A stretch of DNA of 48,393 nucleotides from Chloroflexota bacterium. Lineage in GTDB: Bacteria > Chloroflexota > Anaerolineae > B4-G1 > SLSP01. Location of the stretch: contig JAKQHY010000029.1 in the NCBI GenBank assembly GCA_029555965.1, forward strand, positions 1 to 48,393, written 5' to 3'. This document shows positions 39,745 through 47,055 of the stretch, in pieces. Under the pieces are notes generated by a model, which had not been told where the DNA came from, made no database searches, and saw nothing but the letters and a program-made list of their open reading frames with translations. The first letter of the stretch is position 1; the number at the start of each line of letters is the position of its first letter. The position numbers and the translations under genes were made by a program.

Positions 39745-42000
39745 ATGGCAAACAACAAGAACTTTTCAGTCATTGGCACACGTCCGCCGCGGGTGGATGC
39801 GGCGGAGAAGGTGACGGGGCGGGCGAAGTATGGGTCGGATGCGCAGTTGCCGGGGATGGCTTACGGCAAGGTGCTGCGCAGCCCGCACGCGCACGCCCGC
39901 ATTGTTTCGATTGACACGCACGCGGCGGAATCGCTGCCGGGGGTGTACGCGGTGGTCACGTCCGCCGATTTGTTGAGCGCAGAGGAACGGGCGGCCCGCG
40001 TCGCGGCGGAGGATTGGGGCTTCCTGGCCGCCTGTGACCAGACGTTGGCGCACGACAAGGTTTTGTTTGCAGGACAGCCGATTGCCGCCGTCGCCGCGCG
40101 CACGCCGACGCTGGCGGAACAGGCGCTGGCGCTGATCGCGGTCGAGTATGAAGTGCTTCCTGCCGTCGTGGATGTGCTGGACGCGCTGCGCGATGACGCG
40201 CCGCTGCTCCATCCGGGGCTGCGCACGCGCTCGCTGGCCGCGCCAAGCGAGCAGCCCAGCAATGTCGCCGTCTACGCCCAGCAACTCAAGGGCGATCCGG
40301 CGCAGGGTTTCGCCGAGGCCGACGTGATCGTGGAACGCGAGTTCCGCTCGTTGATGGTGCATCAGGGCTACATCGAGCCGCACGTCTCCACAGCGGAGTG
40401 GAACGCAGACGGCAAGCTGACGATCTACGCCGACACACAGGGACTCTTTGCTGTGCGCGACCAAGTCGTCTGGCTGCTGCGCCTGCCAATGTCCGACGTG
40501 CGCGTGACGCCGCTGGAAGTCGGCGGGGCGTTTGGCGGCAAGAACAACAGCTACGTGGACGTCGTCGCCGCGCTTCTGGCGCGCAAAGCCGGGCGGCCGG
40601 TCAAGGTGACGATGGGCCGCGCCGATACATTCCTGGGCACCGGACCGTCGTCCGGGACGGTGATCCGGCTGAAATTAGGCGCCACGCGCGAGGGGCGTAT
40701 CATGGCGGCGCAGGCGGCGTTATACTACGAAGTGGGCGCCTATCCCGGCTCGCTCGCCGGATCCGGCGCCCACGTGATGTTCGGCCCCTACGTCTTCCCT
40801 AACGCGCAGGTGGACTGCTACGACGTGGTCGTGAACAAGCCGCCGACGGCTTCGTATCGCGCGCCGGGCGGCACGCCGGCGACCTTTGCAATGGAAGCGT
40901 TGGTGGACGAGTTGGCGGAAAAGCTGGGGCTGGATCCGCTGGACTTCCGCCTGCTCAACAGCGTGCGGAATGGCTCCGAGGACTTGGATGGCGACCTCTA
41001 CCATCACATCGGCGGCGTGGAGGTGTTGGAAGCGGCGAAAGCGCATCCGCATTACACCGCACCGCTGGCCGGGCCGAACCGGGGGCGCGGCGTGGCGCAC
41101 AGTTATTGGGGCAACTGGGGTGCGCGCTCAAGCTGCACCATCACGGTGAACCCGGACGGCACGGTGGGTCTCGTCACCGGCTCGGTGGACATCACCGGCA
41201 CGCGCACCAGCGTGGCGATGCAGGCCGCCGAAGTGCTGGGCCTGCCGCTGGAGCGCGTCAAGTCGAGCGTGGGCGACACGGACAGCATCGGCTACTCCGA
41301 CGTGAGCGCGGGCAGCCGCACAACGCTGGCGACGGGGACGGCGGCGATCCGGGCGGCGCAGGACGTGATCGCCAAGATGAGCGCGCGCGCCGCGACGATC
41401 TGGGAAGTCCCGGCAGAGTCGGTGACGTACCAGAACGGCGTGTTCGCCGTCGCTGCGGATGCGGAGAAGCGCTTCACCTTTGCGGAGCTGGCGGCGCAGT
41501 TGCCCAACACCGGCAACACCGTCATCGGCGTCGCCAACGTGGACGTGGGCGAGTGGGGCGCGAGCTTCGCCGCGCACATCGTGGATGTGGAGGTGGACCC
41601 GGAGACGGGCAAGACGACGCTGCTGCGCTACACGGCGGTGCAGGACGTGGGCAAGGCCATCCACCCTTCCCAGGTCGAGGGGCAGATTCAGGGCGGGACG
41701 GTGCAGGGTATCGGCTGGGCGCTGTACGAGGGGTACGTCTACAACGAGGCGGGGCAGATGCTCAACGCCAACCTCCTCGACTACAAATTGCCTACCGCGC
41801 TCGATCTGCCGATGATTGACCCCGTGCTGGTCGAAGTGCCGTTCCCCGGACATCCGTTTGGCGTGCGCGGCGTGGGCGAATCGCCCATCCTGCCGCCGCC
41901 CGGCGCCATCGCCAACGCCATCGCTCGCGCCACCGGTGCACGGATGACGCAGTTGCCGATGACGCCAGCGCACATCCTCAAGCAGATGGGGAAGATTTGA
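39745..42000 (+). CDS. Molybdenum hydroxylase catalytic subunit (xanthine dehydrogenase/CoxL family)
   Basis: Molybdopterin-binding subunit of 751 aa, near the usual family length. The first 110 residues (GTRPPRVDAAEKVTGRAKYG, RSPHAHARIVSID) are the small aldehyde oxidase/xanthine dehydrogenase domain. GGAFGGKNNSYVDVVAALLA (about 255-275), SYRAPGGTPATFAMEALVDE (about 370-390) and RGVGESPILPPPGAIANAIA near the C-terminus are the cofactor motifs, the last with the active-site Glu. The AYRCSFR loop of true CO dehydrogenases is not seen, so it is more likely an aldehyde, purine or aromatic hydroxylase; the substrate is unknown. Confidence 0.92.
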   Translation: MANNKNFSVIGTRPPRVDAAEKVTGRAKYGSDAQLPGMAYGKVLRSPHAHARIVSIDTHAAESLPGVYAVVTSADLLSAEERAARVAAEDWGFLAACDQTLAHDKVLFAGQPIAAVAARTPTLAEQALALIAVEYEVLPAVVDVLDALRDDAPLLHPGLRTRSLAAPSEQPSNVAVYAQQLKGDPAQGFAEADVIVEREFRSLMVHQGYIEPHVSTAEWNADGKLTIYADTQGLFAVRDQVVWLLRLPMSDVRVTPLEVGGAFGGKNNSYVDVVAALLARKAGRPVKVTMGRADTFLGTGPSSGTVIRLKLGATREGRIMAAQAALYYEVGAYPGSLAGSGAHVMFGPYVFPNAQVDCYDVVVNKPPTASYRAPGGTPATFAMEALVDELAEKLGLDPLDFRLLNSVRNGSEDLDGDLYHHIGGVEVLEAAKAHPHYTAPLAGPNRGRGVAHSYWGNWGARSSCTITVNPDGTVGLVTGSVDITGTRTSVAMQAAEVLGLPLERVKSSVGDTDSIGYSDVSAGSRTTLATGTAAIRAAQDVIAKMSARAATIWEVPAESVTYQNGVFAVAADAEKRFTFAELAAQLPNTGNTVIGVANVDVGEWGASFAAHIVDVEVDPETGKTTLLRYTAVQDVGKAIHPSQVEGQIQGGTVQGIGWALYEGYVYNEAGQMLNANLLDYKLPTALDLPMIDPVLVEVPFPGHPFGVRGVGESPILPPPGAIANAIARATGARMTQLPMTPAHILKQMGKI

Positions 42001-42074
42001 AAGAGGCAGGAAGCAGGAGGCAAGAGGCAAGAAGCAAGAATCTTGCGTTCTGTATCTTGCATCTTGCATCTTGA
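42001..42074. repeat. GGCAAGA/ATCTTGC repeats, inverted halves
   Basis: GAGGCAG, GAAGCAG, GAGGCAA and GAAGCAA units on the left face TCTTGCG, TCTTGCA units on the right. It fills the 80-bp gap after the molybdenum subunit; no ribosome site is evident before the next ATG. Confidence 0.85.
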
Positions 42075-42080
42075 TTCCTT

Positions 42081-42344
42081 ATGGCAAGCGTTTCGATTCC
42101 CTCTTTGATGCGCGACCTGACCGGCGGATTGGCGCGGGTGGAGGCGCCGGGGCGGACGGTGGCGGAGGTGGTGGACGCGCTGAATGTGGCCTATCCCGGC
42201 GTCAAAGCGCGGCTCTGCGAGGGAGTGCGCCTGATGGCGGGGTTGGCCGTTTCGGTGGATGGTAGGCTGACGCGGTTGGGGTTGCAGCAGCCCGTCGGCC
42301 CGCAGAGTGAGATTCGCTTTCTACGGGCGTCGGAAGGCGGGTGA
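42081..42344 (+). CDS. MoaD/ThiS-family sulfur carrier protein
   Basis: Protein of 87 aa with a beta-grasp fold ending in the diagnostic Gly-Gly that is adenylated and thiocarboxylated. VEAPGRTVAEVVDALNVAYP and LAVSVDGRLTR...LGLQQPVGPQSEIRFL follow the MoaD pattern. It directly follows the molybdenum hydroxylase, so supply of sulfur to molybdopterin synthesis is likely, but MoaE or ThiF partners are not in the window. Confidence 0.82.
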   Translation: MASVSIPSLMRDLTGGLARVEAPGRTVAEVVDALNVAYPGVKARLCEGVRLMAGLAVSVDGRLTRLGLQQPVGPQSEIRFLRASEGG

Positions 42345-42347
42345 AGA

Positions 42348-42377
42348 ATTTTGGATTTTCGATTTTGGATTTTGGAG
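42348..42377. repeat. GATTTTGG octamer repeat
   Basis: Three to four units (AATTTTGG, ATTTTCG, ATTTTGG, ATTTTGG) just after the MoaD-like stop. Confidence 0.8.
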
Positions 42378-42393
42378 CGGGACGGACGGGGGA

Positions 42394-42423
42394 TTTACAC
42401 ATCACGCCGGTGTATGCTACAAT
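42394..42423 (+). promoter_or_regulatory. Promoter of the DJ-1/PfpI gene
   Basis: TTTACA (42394-42399), 18-bp spacer, TACAAT (42418-42423) with TGC before it. The AACGGATTG-family repeat at 42448-42473 would lie in the leader. Confidence 0.55.
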
Positions 42424-42447
42424 CAGGTATGGGAAAATGCGATCCCT

Positions 42448-42473
42448 TCCGTTGAATCCGTTCAATCCGTTGA
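42448..42473. repeat. CCGTTGAAT repeat in the DJ-1 gene leader
   Basis: CCGTTGAATCCGTTCAATCC and a third CGTTGA are the reverse-oriented form of the AACGGATTG family at 5.2, 18.7, 19.7 and 20.1 kb. Confidence 0.85.
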
Positions 42474-42494
42474 GATAGCTGTGAAAGAGGGAAT

Positions 42495-43049
42495 ATGTCC
42501 AAAAAAGTGTTAGTTCCGATTGCCGAGGGCACGGAAGAGATTGAGGCGGTGTGCATCATTGACACCCTGCGGCGCGCGGGCGCGGAGGTGATGGTGGTGT
42601 CCGTAGAAGCAGCGCGGACGGTGACGTGTTCGCGCGGCGTGCGGATCGAGGCCGACGCGCTCATTGCGGACTGCGCGGGCGCGTTGTATGACCTGATTGC
42701 GGTTCCCGGCGGGATGCCCGGCGCGGAACATCTGCGCGATAATGCCGCGCTCACCGACTTGCTCAAGCAGCAGCGCGACGCAGGCCGGCTCTACGCGGCG
42801 ATCTGCGCGGCGCCGGTGGTGGTGTTGCAGACTCACGGACTGTTGGCAGGCCGCCGGGCAACGTGCTTCCCCGGCTTTGCCGCGCAGTTACACAACGCGG
42901 TAGCCGCCAACGAGCGTGTGGTGGTGGATGGTAACTGCGTCACCAGCCGCGGGGCCGGTTCGGCGATTGAGTTCGCGCTCGCGTTGATCACCTTACTTTA
43001 CGACGCTGAGAAGTCTGCCGAAGTTGGCGCGCGGATGCAAGCGCAATAA
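42495..43049 (+). CDS. DJ-1/PfpI family protein
   Basis: Cytoplasmic protein of 184 aa of the DJ-1/YajL branch. VLVPIAEGTEEIEAVCIIDT holds the conserved Glu15, and AAICAAPVVV holds the nucleophilic Cys104, with GNCVTSRGAGSAIEFALALI near the C-terminus. These proteins protect against oxidative or glyoxal damage or act as chaperones; which applies is uncertain. AGAGGGAAT precedes the ATG; the promoter is at 42394-42423. Confidence 0.9.
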   Translation: MSKKVLVPIAEGTEEIEAVCIIDTLRRAGAEVMVVSVEAARTVTCSRGVRIEADALIADCAGALYDLIAVPGGMPGAEHLRDNAALTDLLKQQRDAGRLYAAICAAPVVVLQTHGLLAGRRATCFPGFAAQLHNAVAANERVVVDGNCVTSRGAGSAIEFALALITLLYDAEKSAEVGARMQAQ

Positions 43050-43092
43050 GAACGGTCGAGGTAAATAGCAATTCTGGCAGGGAGGAAACGGG

Positions 43093-44199
43093 GTGGTTCA
43101 GCCGTGTATTTTGGTCGTTGAAGATGATTTAATGTTGCGGGACTTGTTGCGTGTCTTGTTAAGTCGCGCCGGGTATACCGTGTCACTGGCGCGTGATGGC
43201 GAAGAGGGGCTTATCCGGATGCAAGAACGCCGCCCCGACCTCATCATCGCCGATATTATGATGCCGAATATGGACGGATATACCTTCTATGAGGCTGTGC
43301 GCGCGCAGCCCGACTGGGTGGCGATCCCTTTCATCTTCTTGACCGCAAAGAACACCCACGAGGACATGATGCGCGGGAAAGCGTTAGGCGCCGAAGAGTA
43401 CCTGGTAAAACCGTTCTCGTCGGAGGATTTGCTGATCATTGTACGCGCCCGCCTCAAGCGCGCCGACGACGTGCAGCAAGTCATTGAGGAAGATGCCGCA
43501 CGCCTAAAAGCACGCATCGTCAATATTCTCAGCCACGAGCTGCGCACACCGCTCACATTTATCAACGGTTACGCCGATTTGGCCGTGAGTGATGCCGAAA
43601 ATCTGTCCGCCCAACAATTCCGTATGCTGCTGGATGGTATTAAGCGCGGCTCAGATCGCCTGACGAACCTGGTGGCGGATCTGTTGTTGATTTTTGAACT
43701 GGAGGCGGGCGTTACAGCGCAGATTTTTGATTCGGAAGTCGAATACTGCGGCAATTTGGGTGCGGTGGTCGAGCTAGTCGTAGCAGGGTATGAACCAGAG
43801 GCGGAGCGTAAAAGGGTGATCCTGGAAGTTCACGCGCCGCGGCAGACGCCCCCTATACGGTTGAATCACAAATGCTTTTCGGATGCCCTGGGCCGACTTC
43901 TTAGTAATGCGATCAAATTCTCGGTTGGCGGCGGGGCGTTGGTAACCGTGACCGTGACGCCACAGCCGCAACGGATTGACATCGCCGTTGCCGACCAGGG
44001 CGTGGGAATCCCCCCGGATTCTATGCGCCACCTTTTTGAACCTTTTTATCAGTTTGACCGGGATCGGATGGAACAGCAAGGGGTGGGCGTTGGATTGTAC
44101 ATTGCGCGCCAGTTGGTCCGGCTTCATGGGGGAGATATTCTAGTAGAAAGCCAGGCGAAAAAAGGCGCCACGTTCACCATTTGGCTGCCGACAATTTGA
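43093..44199 (+). CDS. Response regulator-histidine kinase hybrid
   Basis: Soluble signalling protein of 368 aa with an unusual order. Residues 4-120 are a receiver domain (VVEDD at 8-12, phospho-acceptor Asp54 in IIADIMMP, KPF at 106-108). Then HisKA with His148 in SHELRTPLTF, and a HATPase: N-box LLSNAIKF, G1 DQGVGIPP, F-box LFEPFYQFD and G2 GVGVGLYIAR. There is no membrane segment or sensor, so input probably comes through phosphorylation of the receiver. GTG at 43093 follows GGGAGGAAAC. No separate output regulator is adjacent. Confidence 0.92.
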   Translation: MVQPCILVVEDDLMLRDLLRVLLSRAGYTVSLARDGEEGLIRMQERRPDLIIADIMMPNMDGYTFYEAVRAQPDWVAIPFIFLTAKNTHEDMMRGKALGAEEYLVKPFSSEDLLIIVRARLKRADDVQQVIEEDAARLKARIVNILSHELRTPLTFINGYADLAVSDAENLSAQQFRMLLDGIKRGSDRLTNLVADLLLIFELEAGVTAQIFDSEVEYCGNLGAVVELVVAGYEPEAERKRVILEVHAPRQTPPIRLNHKCFSDALGRLLSNAIKFSVGGGALVTVTVTPQPQRIDIAVADQGVGIPPDSMRHLFEPFYQFDRDRMEQQGVGVGLYIARQLVRLHGGDILVESQAKKGATFTIWLPTI

Positions 44200-44246
44200 A
44201 GCACGAGCAATTAGTTTGCGCCACACCTTGCTGTTAATATATCTTA

Positions 44247-44312
44247 CCACGAAGGACACGAAGGGCACAAAGGATTTGTGTGTTTCTCTGTGAACTCTGT
44301 GGTTATTTTCAG
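44247..44312 (+). repeat. ACGAAGG/TCTGTG repeats and TATTTTCAG leader
   Basis: CACGAAGG, ACACGAAGGG, CACAAAGG then TTTCTCTGTG, AACTCTGTGG lead into TATTTTCAG (44304-44312) and GAGAGGAG before the ATG at 44327. Confidence 0.75.
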
Positions 44313-44326
44313 AGAGGAGAAAGGTT

Positions 44327-44893
44327 ATGACTATACTAGATGTGATTTTAATTTTCATTGGCGTTGTAGTCATTGGGCTATCGGCGACACAGGGACTCTT
44401 ACGGGTGTTGATGATGGTCTTCATCTTTTATGTAGTCTGCGTCGCGGCGGGGATGGCGACACTGGCAGCGGACATTGTGCAAGGACTGGCGGCGGCAGTC
44501 ACCGGAATGTTAGAGGCCGCGGCCCCGCCATTGCAAATGGCGCAGGTCTTCGTTTTCTTGGGATTGCTTGTTCCGCTATTTGTGGGAGCTTACTTTCTCA
44601 CGCGAGTGGCCTTTGCCGATACGACGCTCCCCAAACTAGGCGGGTTTGACAATCTCCTGGGCGCGGTGCTTGGCATAGTGTTGGCGTTGTTGATCATGGC
44701 CGTCCTCTTCAATACAGTGGGGGTGGCCGTCAATGCGCCGCGCCGCGCAACGCCAGGGTGGACATCGGCCAAGACGATGTTCCATTATTCTATGCTCCGC
44801 CCCTATATGATGGATGTGATTCGTCTGTATCGAGGATTGCTCTTTATGTTCAACTTTATGCAATACCCGCCCTTCTTTGTTCCCCAGGGTTAA
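44327..44893 (+). CDS. CvpA-like membrane protein
   Basis: Membrane protein of 188 aa with four hydrophobic segments (about 5-23, 25-47, 70-92, 105-127). The opening TILDVILIFIGVVVIGLSATQGLLR and the G-F-D-N-L-L-G-A-V-L-G block resemble the CvpA (colicin V production) family, whose members are small membrane proteins of uncertain function. GAGAGGAG precedes the ATG. A 16-bp hairpin at 44907-44944 follows the stop. Confidence 0.65.
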   Translation: MTILDVILIFIGVVVIGLSATQGLLRVLMMVFIFYVVCVAAGMATLAADIVQGLAAAVTGMLEAAAPPLQMAQVFVFLGLLVPLFVGAYFLTRVAFADTTLPKLGGFDNLLGAVLGIVLALLIMAVLFNTVGVAVNAPRRATPGWTSAKTMFHYSMLRPYMMDVIRLYRGLLFMFNFMQYPPFFVPQG

Positions 44894-44906
44894 TTCCGTT
44901 TTTATA

Positions 44907-44944
44907 GGATTTTCGGTTGCGGGCGCGTCCGCAACCGAAAATCC
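44907..44944. terminator. Hairpin between CvpA-like and aldo/keto reductase genes
   Basis: GGATTTTCGGTTGCGG (44907-44922) pairs with 44929-44944 across a 6-nt loop. No T-run follows on either strand, so it is a weak candidate for intrinsic termination of the two convergent genes. Confidence 0.55.
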
Positions 44945-45007
44945 CCCCATCAAAGAAAGCTGCGCGCCCGGCTGTGAAATATAGCCGCAGCTTCCCCATC
45001 CCGAAGG

Positions 45008-45973
45008 TTATGGCACCCGCTCGCCGCGCGCGGCAACGAAAAGGGCGTACCACTCCTCACGGGTGAGCGTCACGGCGTCGGCCTGGACGCTGGCCTGCAC
45101 ACGCGCTGGCTGCGTCGTGCCGATAATGGGCTGGATGCCGGCCGGGTGGCGCAGGAGCCATGCCAGGGCGATGGCCTCCGGCGATACGCCTTTCGCAGCG
45201 GCCATCTGCGCGACCGAGGCCGCCGTCGCTTTGACGTGCGGCACGGCGTCGGGCGGCGGGTTTAGTAGCCGCCCGCCATCCACCGGCCCCCACGCCTGGA
45301 CGAGGATGCCAGTCAGCCGGCAATAGTCCAGCGTGCCGGACGCCAGCGCCGCCGGTTTGCCCGCGATATTGGCGACGATGCCCTCGCTGATCAGGTAGGG
45401 GTGCAGCAGGCTCAACTGCACCTGGTTGACGACGAGCGGCTGGCTCACCGTGGCCTGCAAGAGCGCGATTTGCGCAGGGCTGTGATTGCTCACGCCGAAG
45501 TAGCGCACTTTGCCGCTCGCGTGCAGTGCATCGAAGGCGCGGGCGACCTCGGTGGGTTCCACCAACGGGTCCGGCCGGTGGAGCAGCAGGAGGTCGAGGT
45601 AGTCCGTTTGCAGGCGGCGCAGGCTGCCCTCTACCGAGCGCACGATGTGCTCGTAGCTGAAATCGTAGCGGGCAGGCGCGCCGGGCGGGTCGTCTTGAAA
45701 GCGAATGCCGCACTTGGATTGCAGCACAATCTTGTCGCGCGGGATCGCGCCCCACACGGCGGCAAACGCCTCTTCCGACTTGCCGCGTGTGTAGATGTCG
45801 GCGTGGTCGAAGAGGGTGATGCCTTGCTCGTAGGCCGTCAGCGCCACACGCACGGCTGCTTCGCGCGTTTCCGCCGACAGTGGCTCGTCGTTCCAGCCTC
45901 CACCGATTTTCATGCAGCCATAGGCAAGACGGGAGACGGTCAGATCGGTCTTGGGAATCGTGTAAGTTTTCAA
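45008..45973 (-). CDS. Aldo/keto reductase
   Basis: NAD(P)H-dependent carbonyl reductase of 321 aa. The catalytic tetrad is complete: Asp56 and Tyr61 (FDHADIYTRG), Lys87 (LQSKCGI), His132 (LLHRPDPL). IIGTTQPARVQASVQAD near the C-terminus is the cofactor phosphate site. Sequence layout resembles YdhF-like members. The start is TTG at 45973, six bases after GGAGG. Upstream, on the minus strand, is a GACTTTT-type repeat and TATTTTTCCAGGAGG. Confidence 0.9.
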   Translation of the reverse strand: MKTYTIPKTDLTVSRLAYGCMKIGGGWNDEPLSAETREAAVRVALTAYEQGITLFDHADIYTRGKSEEAFAAVWGAIPRDKIVLQSKCGIRFQDDPPGAPARYDFSYEHIVRSVEGSLRRLQTDYLDLLLLHRPDPLVEPTEVARAFDALHASGKVRYFGVSNHSPAQIALLQATVSQPLVVNQVQLSLLHPYLISEGIVANIAGKPAALASGTLDYCRLTGILVQAWGPVDGGRLLNPPPDAVPHVKATAASVAQMAAAKGVSPEAIALAWLLRHPAGIQPIIGTTQPARVQASVQADAVTLTREEWYALFVAARGERVP

Positions 45974-45979
45974 AGCTCA

Positions 45980-46020
45980 CCTCCTGGAAAAATAGTCCAA
46001 AGTCGAAAGTCAAAAGTCGT
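45980..46020 (-). repeat. GACTTTT repeat and TATTTTTCCAGGAGG leader
   Basis: On the minus strand GACTTTT, GACTTTC, GACTTTG and GACTATT lead directly into TTTTTCCAGGAGG before the start of the aldo/keto reductase. It is a variant of the repeat/TTTTCAG/ribosome-site module. Confidence 0.7.
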
Positions 46021-46039
46021 TTGAGTTGTCTTCATCTGC

Positions 46040-47050
46040 TCACTCTGCCGACGAAGCCAGGACGGCCACATGGCTGACCGCTGCCGAAATGGTGACGGGT
46101 AATTTGTACCCTCCTCCATGAACGGACAGAACGGGGCAGTTGGCCTGTCGCGCCGCTGCCAGTACGTACCGAGTCAACTGTTGGTAGGATGCATTATCCC
46201 AATGCGTGATGCGTGCGCCGCAATCATCCTTATGCGAATCGTAGCCGGAGAATATAAAAATCAGGTCAGGGCGCCAGGGGAGTTGTTCCAATGCGGCAGC
46301 AAACGCGCTCAAGCTTTCGTCTGCACGATAAAATTCCCCCAGCAGTTCCATTTTCGCCACAATGTCAGCCTCGAAGAATTCGTCCAGCAAAGGCAAATTA
46401 CAATGCCCTACGGAGGCTCCCGCCACCGTGGTTCCGGCTCTTAATACGCGCATCGTCGCCATATACATATCCAGACCACTGTGAATACTGATGCAATACA
46501 CACTGGCGTCATTGGCAAAGATGGATTGAGTTCCATCCCCATGGTGAATATCCCAATCTACGATCAGCACACGTGCAAACCCTTGCGCTTGAGCGTAACG
46601 CACGGCAGCCGCCATCGGATTCAGCAGGCAGTATCCATGGCCCCAGTCGGCATAAGCATGGTGGCCGGGCAAACTGAAACAGTAAGCCCGCAGCACATTG
46701 CCCGCGCGCATTTGATCAATGGCCTCTAACATACCACCCAGTCCATACAGATATCCCGGGAGGCAATATTCAAACCCTGTACATTCCACACTCAGACGGG
46801 GCAATGCGGCGACCGGCGAGCCGGCCGCCATCTTTTTCAAGGTATCCAGATACGTGGAGGTGTGGACATGCTCATAGTGAGCGTAGTCGGCTTTTCTCAA
46901 GGGCAGCGTCGGATAGTTGCTCAACGTCTTAGCCAGTTCGGCTCTAACGCGGCTAAAATGCGGGTAAGAATGTCCCACAAATTGGAGCTGTTCAACAGGC
47001 CGAGAGGTAAGGCATGTATCAGGGTGCAAGTAAGTTGCAAAGTTGCTCAT
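46040..47050 (-). CDS. Histone-deacetylase-superfamily deacetylase
   Basis: Zinc amidohydrolase of 336 aa. LPGHHA holds the charge-relay His130/131, DWDIHHGDGT supplies zinc ligands Asp167 and His169, SGYDSH supplies Asp271, and HGGGY (311-315) holds the transition-state Tyr. All are intact, so it should be active. Bacterial homologues act on acetylpolyamines, acetoin-related or other N-acyl substrates. The gene begins 5 bp after the stop of the glycosyltransferase, so it belongs to its operon; its base composition is slightly less GC-rich. Confidence 0.92.
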   Translation of the reverse strand: MSNFATYLHPDTCLTSRPVEQLQFVGHSYPHFSRVRAELAKTLSNYPTLPLRKADYAHYEHVHTSTYLDTLKKMAAGSPVAALPRLSVECTGFEYCLPGYLYGLGGMLEAIDQMRAGNVLRAYCFSLPGHHAYADWGHGYCLLNPMAAAVRYAQAQGFARVLIVDWDIHHGDGTQSIFANDASVYCISIHSGLDMYMATMRVLRAGTTVAGASVGHCNLPLLDEFFEADIVAKMELLGEFYRADESLSAFAAALEQLPWRPDLIFIFSGYDSHKDDCGARITHWDNASYQQLTRYVLAAARQANCPVLSVHGGGYKLPVTISAAVSHVAVLASSAE

Positions 47051-47055
47051 TGGGA

